From NCBI GenBank assembly GCA_009779515.1, contig WREE01000017.1:1-19415 (forward strand): DNA of 19,415 bases. The letters are read 5' to 3'. Below the pieces are notes generated by a model. The model ran no database searches and had not been told where the DNA came from. It was given only the letters and a program-made list of their open reading frames with translations. Each line of letters opens with the position of its first letter. Within the stretch, counting starts at the first letter, position 1. Shown here one piece after another: positions 14,258-19,415 of this stretch. This DNA is from Symbiobacteriaceae bacterium. Lineage in GTDB: Bacteria; Bacillota; JAAYKD01; WRDA01. The position numbers and the translations under genes were made by a program.

Positions 14258-15675
14258 GGCAAAACTCCTTCCACAAAACTTTGCAGCAAGGCACCGGCAG
14301 GATGCGGCGGCGCCGTTAGGCTACCGCCGGTATAGACCACCCTGCCGCCTTTGATCACGGTATGAGGCCAGCCCCTAAGGGACTTTCCTTCATATATGGA
14401 AAAGTCGGAACGGCTGTGGAGCTTGCTGGCAACCACGGTTTGGGGAGTCTGCAAGTCGATAACCACTATATCGGCATCGCTCCCGGGGAGTAGCGCCCCC
14501 TTTTGCGGGTAAATGCCATAAGCTCTAGCCGGTCCGGCAGTCATCACCCGAAGCAAGGTTTCCAAAGGAATGCCCCGCTGTAGCCCCTCACTGAGCATGG
14601 AAGGGAGGTGGGTGGCTAGCGCCGGGTAGCCTGGTATAACTTGGGAAGTACCCACCCCTTTCTCCTTAAGGGTTAAGGTGACATTATCGGTACCCACAGT
14701 ATCGATGACGCCTGCAGCGACTCCTTGCCAAAGGGCTTCCCGGGAGTTACCACCGCGTATCGGCGGAGTCATGATGTACCTATCTCCTTGAAGATCGTCA
14801 GGGTAGGCACAAAGGTAGGGGGAAGTGGTTTCCAAGGTTAGCAGGGGGTTGGCGGCTTTCTGCCTCCTGGCCATGTCCAACCCTTGCGCCGAGGAAAGGT
14901 GGACTAGATAGAGCTTGCTCCCCCAGCGCCGACTGTAGAGAGCTATCCGCTGTACTGCCTCCTCCTCGGCAAGCTCCACCAAGAGGAGAGCGGTAGCACC
15001 GGTCTGGCGCTGGGCGGCAGCCACCAAAGCACTGTTTTCAGCATGGACTGCTACTTGGCACTCCCCTTCTTGCTGTTGCACCATCTGCAAGGTTTCCAGG
15101 ATAAAGGGGTCGTCAGCAGCGGGGATCAACCCGGGTATCCCATTCATATACAGCTTAAAGGAGCGAATCCCAAAGCGCCCCACATATAAAGGTATCTCCG
15201 CCCTTTGTTCCGGGGTATGGATAACCAGGTGGGGCAAAATATCTGTCCGGGAGAGTCGGGCTACCTGCTGCGCCAATTGGGGCAAGTAGCTGGAGTGGGG
15301 GGCTAAACCCCCGAAGAAACAACCCAGGGTGGTAATTCCTCCCGCTAAAGCCGAAGCGGTTTCGCTAACCAGCTCTTCTTCCAAGGGCGCCATGAAGCCC
15401 AAATGAAGGTGGGGGTCGATAATACCGGGAGCCACCACCATCCCCCTGACATCAATCTCCTGTCCCCAGGAACCCTGAGCACTTGCGGTAAGAGCTGCTA
15501 TTTTCCCACCCTGCACGATCACATCTAGGTGCTGCAGCCCGCTGGGGAGATAGACTAAGCCGTGACGCAAGACCAGCTCGCCAGAGTTATCTCTCACTCC
15601 GGCAGCTTGGACTCCACGGCTTTTCCCACGGTCACCCCACACTTGGGCAATATAACTTTGGTAAATATCTTTCAC
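14254..15675 (-). CDS. Cyclic amidohydrolase (hydantoinase/dihydropyrimidinase/allantoinase family) with N-terminal extension
   Basis: 473 residues. The two-metal site is complete: H89 and H91 in GIIDPHLHLGF, K174 in RSFKLYMNG (carboxylated lysine), H211 in AVHAEN, H259 in LYLVHLSSAQG and D330 in DTVGTDN. Family enzymes open cyclic amides or ureides such as hydantoins, dihydropyrimidines, allantoin or dihydroorotate; I cannot choose among them. Homologues normally begin with the beta strand that here starts near residue 34. The extra 30 residues begin MKDIYQSYIAQVWGD, with hydrophobic pairs at 4-5, 8-9 and 12-13, the spacing of an amphipathic helix like microcompartment encapsulation peptides, followed by a polar linker. 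The start is GTG 15675, overlapping the BMC-T stop (GTGA); a GTG at residue 27 is the main alternative. Probably the lumen enzyme of the shell. Confidence 0.88.
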   Translation of the reverse strand: MKDIYQSYIAQVWGDRGKSRGVQAAGVRDNSGELVLRHGLVYLPSGLQHLDVIVQGGKIAALTASAQGSWGQEIDVRGMVVAPGIIDPHLHLGFMAPLEEELVSETASALAGGITTLGCFFGGLAPHSSYLPQLAQQVARLSRTDILPHLVIHTPEQRAEIPLYVGRFGIRSFKLYMNGIPGLIPAADDPFILETLQMVQQQEGECQVAVHAENSALVAAAQRQTGATALLLVELAEEEAVQRIALYSRRWGSKLYLVHLSSAQGLDMARRQKAANPLLTLETTSPYLCAYPDDLQGDRYIMTPPIRGGNSREALWQGVAAGVIDTVGTDNVTLTLKEKGVGTSQVIPGYPALATHLPSMLSEGLQRGIPLETLLRVMTAGPARAYGIYPQKGALLPGSDADIVVIDLQTPQTVVASKLHSRSDFSIYEGKSLRGWPHTVIKGGRVVYTGGSLTAPPHPAGALLQSFVEGVLP

Positions 15676-16301
15676 GATGTACTCAGCGCCTCCATGGCAG
15701 CCAAGGCCGCCTGGCGAGCGCTTTCCACCTGAGAAAGCTCACCGGCTACATAGAGGCGACCGTAGCGCCCTACCACATCGAAGGTCACGATCTTAATCGC
15801 CGCACTCTTTTCCGCCTCGTTAACCGCCAGGGAAATATAGGCAGCCGGTTCCACTTCCATAATCAGAAGGGCCTCCCCTGGCACCAGAACGGAACCGTAG
15901 CGACCGTCCCTGTTGATAAGCTGTGCCTGGTAAGGGTCTACCCGGGTAATAACCTGCTCCGACACCACCTTAGGCGGCATCCGCTCTGCTGTGGTTAGCC
16001 CCGCCGCCTGAAGCATGGCTGCCCCTGCCAGCTTAACCTCTTCAATAGCAAAGGAGTGAAGCTCTAAAGCACCATATTCCCGTTCCACAATTTGAAAGCC
16101 CGGCTTGGCGCCACCTTGTTTTAGCGCTACATCCAACATCCGGTAAATGCCACTGCCAGGCGCCACCTCCACATAGAGCTGAGCCATCCCCGCCAGGCAG
16201 ACATCCCCTCGCACTAGAGAGCCGGTAATCGCCGCATACTGAGGTTGCATATTGTCGATAACAACATAGGTTCTTAGGGTTATCTCTTCCCTGTTGACCA
16301 T
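15672..16301 (-). CDS. Tandem-domain shell protein BMC-T, CsoS1D-like
   Basis: 209 residues made of two circularly permuted BMC domains. The first half reads IDNMQPQYAAITGSL ... VEVAPGSGIYRMLDVALKQGG ... FQIVEREYGALELHS. The second half reads SEQVITRVDPYQAQLINR ... IMEVEPAAYISLAVNEAEKSA ... GRYGRLYVAGE. This is the arrangement of carboxysomal CsoS1D and its relatives, whose trimers stack in pairs and have a large gated pore. The adjacent Glu73-Arg74 pair (VEREYG) corresponds to the pore-gating Glu-Arg of CsoS1D. It should let larger metabolites or cofactors cross the shell. It starts 4 nt after BMC-H with a weak ribosome binding site, in keeping with a minor shell component. Confidence 0.9.
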   Translation of the reverse strand: MVNREEITLRTYVVIDNMQPQYAAITGSLVRGDVCLAGMAQLYVEVAPGSGIYRMLDVALKQGGAKPGFQIVEREYGALELHSFAIEEVKLAGAAMLQAAGLTTAERMPPKVVSEQVITRVDPYQAQLINRDGRYGSVLVPGEALLIMEVEPAAYISLAVNEAEKSAAIKIVTFDVVGRYGRLYVAGELSQVESARQAALAAMEALSTS

Positions 16302-16305
16302 ATAA

Positions 16306-16593
16306 CTAACCTAAGGGAGCATCCACTTTGCTGTCAAAGAAAAGGGTTAATGCCTCCGAAGGGCGGGCGATAACATGGGCTGACACCACTTCCCCCACCT
16401 TTTGCGCGGCTGCACAGCCGGCATCCACTGCCGATTTTACCGCTCCCACATCTCCTTCGATAATCACCGTGACTAAGCCGCCCCCGATATAGTGCCTGCC
16501 ACAAAGCTCCACATTGGCAGCCTTGATCATGGCATCAGCCGCCTCAATAGCCGCCACTAACCCTTTGGTCTCAATAAAGCCTTTAGATTTCAT
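16306..16593 (-). CDS. Hexameric shell protein BMC-H
   Basis: A 95-residue single BMC domain (PF00936): GFIETKGLVAAIEAADAMIKAA, then the pore segment YIGGGL (35-40), VTVIIEGDVGAVKSAVDAG, and the closing HVIARPSEAL. Hexamers of such proteins tile the facets. The pore loop IGGG replaces the more usual Gly-Ser-Gly, which affects what passes. Two cysteines (C31, C60) are present. AGGAGG with a 7-nt spacer is among the best translation signals in the operon, as expected for the main shell protein. This is the only BMC-H gene in the window; many metabolosome loci have two or more. Confidence 0.95.
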   Translation of the reverse strand: MKSKGFIETKGLVAAIEAADAMIKAANVELCGRHYIGGGLVTVIIEGDVGAVKSAVDAGCAAAQKVGEVVSAHVIARPSEALTLFFDSKVDAPLG

Positions 16594-16612
16594 GCCTTTA
16601 CCTCCTACTTAA

Positions 16613-16864
16613 TTAATTAAACTCCTCGTTATCCAAAATAGCCACAATACAGTGATCTAAGGGAGCGTCGGGTTTGGACACAGCCAAACGTGCCGCTGCG
16701 CCGGTGACCACTAGCACTAAAGCTCCCGGCGGCACTCCCAGAGGGTCTGCTGCCACCCATATTTCCTGAGTCGCCACCTGCTCCACCACCACTAGGCTCA
16801 GGCCAGTAAGCCTGGCATCTTTGATAGTAGCAGTACACTTGCTGCGCACCTTACACAAGAGCAT
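16613..16864 (-). CDS. Pentameric shell vertex protein BMC-P (EutN/CcmL family)
   Basis: An 83-residue beta-barrel protein with the family marks GLSLVVVEQV (21-30), the WVAADPLGVPPGALVLVVTGAAAR block (36-59) and the terminal PLDHCIVAILD (68-78). Pentamers cap the icosahedral vertices. It lies 10 nt after the PLP enzyme and 19 nt before BMC-H. Only one BMC-P is seen, the minimum needed to close a shell. Confidence 0.93.
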   Translation of the reverse strand: MLLCKVRSKCTATIKDARLTGLSLVVVEQVATQEIWVAADPLGVPPGALVLVVTGAAARLAVSKPDAPLDHCIVAILDNEEFN

Positions 16865-16874
16865 ATTTATTCAC

Positions 16875-18263
16875 CTACTTAAGAACATTCGCCAGCTCAG
16901 CCATGACCGTATCTATCTCCTGGGGTAAGTTATAAAAGTGAGGCGCTACCCGCACCACATCCCCTCGCGCCGAGACAATAATATTGCGCTCCTTCAGCAG
17001 CAGCTCCACTTCGTGAGCATCTTTTTTATGGCTAGTCCAGACGGCAGTGGTCGCCCCTTTACGGGCAATATCTAGAGGGGAGATAATCCGCAAACCCTGA
17101 GCTGCACCAGCTTCCAAAGCGTGAGCCGAAAGCATATCGATACGATCTTTGATGCGGTGAACCCCCACTTGGTTAGCAATCTCTAAGCCTGCCCTGGCGG
17201 CATAAGCGGTTAATACGGGTGGGGTGCCGGTATCGAAACGCCGGGTATCGTTAGCCCAGTCCAGATAGCGGGATTGAAAGAGAAAGGGGTTCTTTTGCCC
17301 GAACCAACCGGTTACTGCGGGAGCCAGCTCCAAAGCTAAATCTTTGTTCACATACATAAAGGCAATGCCCGGCAAACCAAAAAGATATTTAAGAACACCG
17401 GAAACCAGAATATCAATCTGCATCTTTTTCACATCCACCGGCTCGGTACCCAGGCATTGGTAGGAATCGAGCATGAAAAGAGAGCCGCGGCTGTGAGCCA
17501 ACTCCGCCAGTTTCGCCACATCCTGCTTAAAGCCATTGAGATAGTAGACGTGGGTTAAAGAGGTGATCAAGGTGGTTTCGTCAATCGTGCGTTGATAATC
17601 GTGGATATCTATTTCGTAGTTGGGTCCCACAGCGACAAAGTCTACCTTGGCGCCGTGGCGTTGCTGGGCAAGCCAAATATAGTTCACCGTGGGAAACTCC
17701 GCATCGCTGACTACTACCTTAGACCTGGCACCCCGGTAATCTAGAGCAGTTGCCACGGAGGAGACCAAGTCGGAAAGGGAAGCCGAAACGGCTATCTCCT
17801 CAGGAGAGGCATTGATCAGCTTAGCAAACTCCAGCTTAGCCAGGTTAACCTCCTCCACCCAACCGTCCCAGTTCATACCCACTTCCAGCCAATCGTCCAG
17901 GTAGCGATTAATCGCCCCTCGCACCCGCTTGGACTGGGCGCTTTGGGAACAGTTGCCCACGTGAATAACCTTGCTGAGAATAGGAAACTCTTCCCGCCAG
18001 CTTAAGACTTCCCTTTCGCTGATGAGGCCTTGGTAGGGCAGCTTTTGGATATGGCTGGCTACGCCGGAACTTGCCGCCGCAGCTTGCGGTGCCGCCGGAT
18101 TATTAGCAGTCAGGCTTTCTTCCCTGACGAAAACTAACCCGCGGGAGAGAGCCAACTCCGCTGCCACCTCGGTAACCACTTCGTTGGCGCTGAGCATAAT
18201 TTGGTTTTTACCGGCACGGCTAGCAGCCAGGACATCATCTCCGGTAATAAAGCGCCTCACCAC
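16875..18263 (-). CDS. Class V aminotransferase-fold PLP enzyme with EutQ/EutT-like N-terminal microcompartment domain
   Basis: Residues 1-48 (RRFITGDDVLAASRAGKN, IMLSANEVVTEVAAELALSRGLVFV) have the pattern found at the N terminus of EutQ and in EutT: 'ITxxDV... small-G ... I-L ... VT-x-AxE-A ... G'. An Ala/Pro-rich linker (about 50-68) and a short helix (SEREVLSWREE) follow. From about 95 on there is a cysteine desulfurase/isopenicillin-epimerase/kynureninase-like fold with H238 (LTHVYYLNG), D266 (FMLDSYQ) and the PLP lysine K292 (SGVLKYLFGLPG). It may be an aminotransferase, lyase or desulfurase; ureidoglycine-glyoxylate aminotransferase belongs to the same broad class but is only a possibility. 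The start is GTG 18263, overlapping the aldolase stop; GTG 18260 has better spacing to GGAGG. Probably a lumen enzyme. Confidence 0.85.
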   Translation of the reverse strand: MVRRFITGDDVLAASRAGKNQIMLSANEVVTEVAAELALSRGLVFVREESLTANNPAAPQAAAASSGVASHIQKLPYQGLISEREVLSWREEFPILSKVIHVGNCSQSAQSKRVRGAINRYLDDWLEVGMNWDGWVEEVNLAKLEFAKLINASPEEIAVSASLSDLVSSVATALDYRGARSKVVVSDAEFPTVNYIWLAQQRHGAKVDFVAVGPNYEIDIHDYQRTIDETTLITSLTHVYYLNGFKQDVAKLAELAHSRGSLFMLDSYQCLGTEPVDVKKMQIDILVSGVLKYLFGLPGIAFMYVNKDLALELAPAVTGWFGQKNPFLFQSRYLDWANDTRRFDTGTPPVLTAYAARAGLEIANQVGVHRIKDRIDMLSAHALEAGAAQGLRIISPLDIARKGATTAVWTSHKKDAHEVELLLKERNIIVSARGDVVRVAPHFYNLPQEIDTVMAELANVLK

Positions 18264-19294
18264 TAAACCTCCGTCAGTGCCAGAATATCGGCACAGAAAG
18301 CCTGGGTATCCTCCTCTTTAGTCGCCCAACTAGTGACAATGCGGACGGCACTGTGATTCTCGTCAATGCGGGTGAGCCCGCCAAAGCTATATTTCTCTCG
18401 CAGCTTGGCGATAACCGCTGTCGGCATAATAGGAAACTGCATATTGGTAGGGGAATCCACCCGGAAGCCGTAACCTTTCTGCAGACAGGCTTGCTTAATC
18501 ATCATCGCCTGATCCACAGCCTTTTTACCGATTTTAAAATAAAGATCATCTTCGAATAAGCCGATAAACTGAATACCCAGCAAACGACCTTTAGCCGTGA
18601 GGGCTCCATTTTGCTTCATGATATGGCGAAAATCTTGCTGCAGGATAGGGTTAGTGATAACTACGGCTTCGCCGGTTAGCGCCCCGCACTTATTCCCTCC
18701 TATGTAGAAAGCATCACATAACCTGGCAATATCTGGCAGTGTCAAATCGTTACCGACAGCAGCCAGTGCGTAGGCTAACCTGGCGCCATCCATATAGAGA
18801 AAGAAGCCGCACTCCTGACAGACCTGGGCTAAAGCCTCCAGCTCTGCTTTGGTATAGATGGTGCCCAGCTCGGTAGATTGGGAGATATACACCATTTTCG
18901 GTTGGGTAACATGCTCGCTCCGTTGCCGTTCAAAGGCATTTCTCACTATCTCCGGTTTCATTTTGCCGTCATCACTGGGGAAAGTAACTACCCGGTGCCC
19001 GGTGGCTTCAATCGCCCCGGTTTCGTTGGTAGCAATATGCCCCTGAACCGTGGATAAAACCGCTTGGTGAGGGCGCAAAGCTGCGGCAATAACCGTTAAA
19101 TTGGTTAAAGTGCCACCGGTAAAAAAGTGGACATCGGCATCGGGAGCTTGGCAAGCCAAGCGGATGAGCTCCCGGGCTTGGTTGCAAAACTGGTCGTTTT
19201 CGTAACCAACCGCCTGTTCCAGGTTGGTAGCCATCAAAATTTCCAAAATCCTAGGATGGCAACCCTCACTGTAGTCGTTGGTGAACATAATCAT
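18263..19294 (-). CDS. ltaE: Low-specificity threonine aldolase-type PLP enzyme (beta-eliminating lyase family)
   Basis: 343 residues with the full family pattern: MFTNDYSEGCHPRILEIL at the start, FTGGTLTNLTVIAA (58-71, phosphate binding), H86 in VQGHIATNETGA (ring stacking), D169-R172 in YMDGARLAYAL, and the Schiff-base lysine K202 in YIGGNKCGALTGEA. Known activity: reversible cleavage of threonine/allo-threonine to glycine and acetaldehyde, or of other beta-hydroxy amino acids to glycine and an aldehyde. Aldehyde release would suit a microcompartment, but no targeting extension is visible. It is the first gene of the operon. The ATG at 19294 follows AAAGGTAGGG; an ATG two codons downstream is possible. 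Confidence 0.85.
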   Translation of the reverse strand: MIMFTNDYSEGCHPRILEILMATNLEQAVGYENDQFCNQARELIRLACQAPDADVHFFTGGTLTNLTVIAAALRPHQAVLSTVQGHIATNETGAIEATGHRVVTFPSDDGKMKPEIVRNAFERQRSEHVTQPKMVYISQSTELGTIYTKAELEALAQVCQECGFFLYMDGARLAYALAAVGNDLTLPDIARLCDAFYIGGNKCGALTGEAVVITNPILQQDFRHIMKQNGALTAKGRLLGIQFIGLFEDDLYFKIGKKAVDQAMMIKQACLQKGYGFRVDSPTNMQFPIMPTAVIAKLREKYSFGGLTRIDENHSAVRIVTSWATKEEDTQAFCADILALTEV

Positions 19295-19315
19295 GGTCGA
19301 TAGCCCTACCTTTCT

Positions 19316-19340
19316 AAATAAAGTCTCCGGTAATTTATTT
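19316..19340. promoter_or_regulatory. A/T-rich inverted repeat upstream of the operon
   Basis: AAATAAA (19316-19322) and TTTATTT (19334-19340) form a perfect 7-bp inverted repeat with an 11-bp spacer, 22 bp upstream of the first operon gene. This is a plausible operator or promoter element. I cannot point to a convincing -35/-10 pair in the remaining 75 bases, so the promoter may lie outside the window. Confidence 0.35.
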
Positions 19341-19415
19341 CTTCTGCACAGCCGCGACTAATCCTGCTTTAGCGAGACCCGGCTAACCCGGTGTCACCAA
19401 AAGCGTTTTTTTATC
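19335..19415 (-). other. Possible 3' end of an upstream gene, with an in-frame TAG
   Basis: Read from the window edge, the minus strand gives DKKTLLVTPG, then TAG (19385-19383), then PGLAKAGLVAAVQKK and TAA (19337-19335), all in one frame. The composition is protein-like on both sides of the TAG. The gene may simply end at TAG, leaving 15 chance codons, or this may be a recoded or damaged end. Too little is in the window to decide. Confidence 0.3.

Overview
The window looks like a chromosomal segment of an anaerobic Gram-positive bacterium, probably a Clostridia-class Bacillota. Grounds: base composition near half G+C, strong GGAGG ribosome binding sites with GTG and TTG starts, a clostridial-type PurC, a ferredoxin-dependent 2-oxoacid oxidoreductase, an ADP-forming acyl-CoA synthetase, and apparent use of selenocysteine. 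The assignment comes from reading gene families, not from a database search.

Left part (1-6724). Positions 1-200 hold no gene but a dense series of palindromes ending in a bidirectional terminator. A two-gene minus-strand operon follows: a Nif3/DUF34 protein, then a small OsmC-family protein whose frame is interrupted by one in-frame TGA exactly where the reactive cysteine belongs, with a SECIS-like hairpin just after it. I read it as a 120-residue selenoprotein (213-575). Divergent from this operon, on the plus strand, lie a YtcJ-type amidohydrolase, a branching enzyme of the type best known from eukaryotes, and purC. A 3-methyladenine-DNA-glycosylase-like gene lies convergent with purC.

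Right part (6780-19294). Fifteen genes on the minus strand are packed with stop/start overlaps or very short gaps and look like one transcription unit. In order of transcription: threonine aldolase-like enzyme; class V PLP enzyme with a microcompartment-type N-terminal extension; shell pentamer BMC-P; shell hexamer BMC-H; CsoS1D-like tandem shell protein BMC-T; hydantoinase/dihydropyrimidinase-type cyclic amidohydrolase with its own N-terminal extension; four subunits (gamma, delta, alpha, beta) of a 2-oxoacid:ferredoxin oxidoreductase; alpha and beta subunits of an ADP-forming acyl-CoA synthetase; a prolidase/imidazolonepropionase-like amidohydrolase; and the two halves of a ThrE/YjjP-YjjB exporter.

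This is a bacterial microcompartment locus without the usual aldehyde dehydrogenase, alcohol dehydrogenase, phosphotransacylase or signature diol/ethanolamine enzymes, at least within the window. Inferred scheme: a cyclic amide or ureide is opened by the hydantoinase-like enzyme, nitrogen chemistry is done by one or two PLP enzymes inside the shell, a 2-oxo acid is oxidised outside it to acyl-CoA with reduced ferredoxin and CO2, and ADP-forming CoA release yields ATP. The exporter may remove an amino acid or organic acid. The substrate cannot be read from the sequence.
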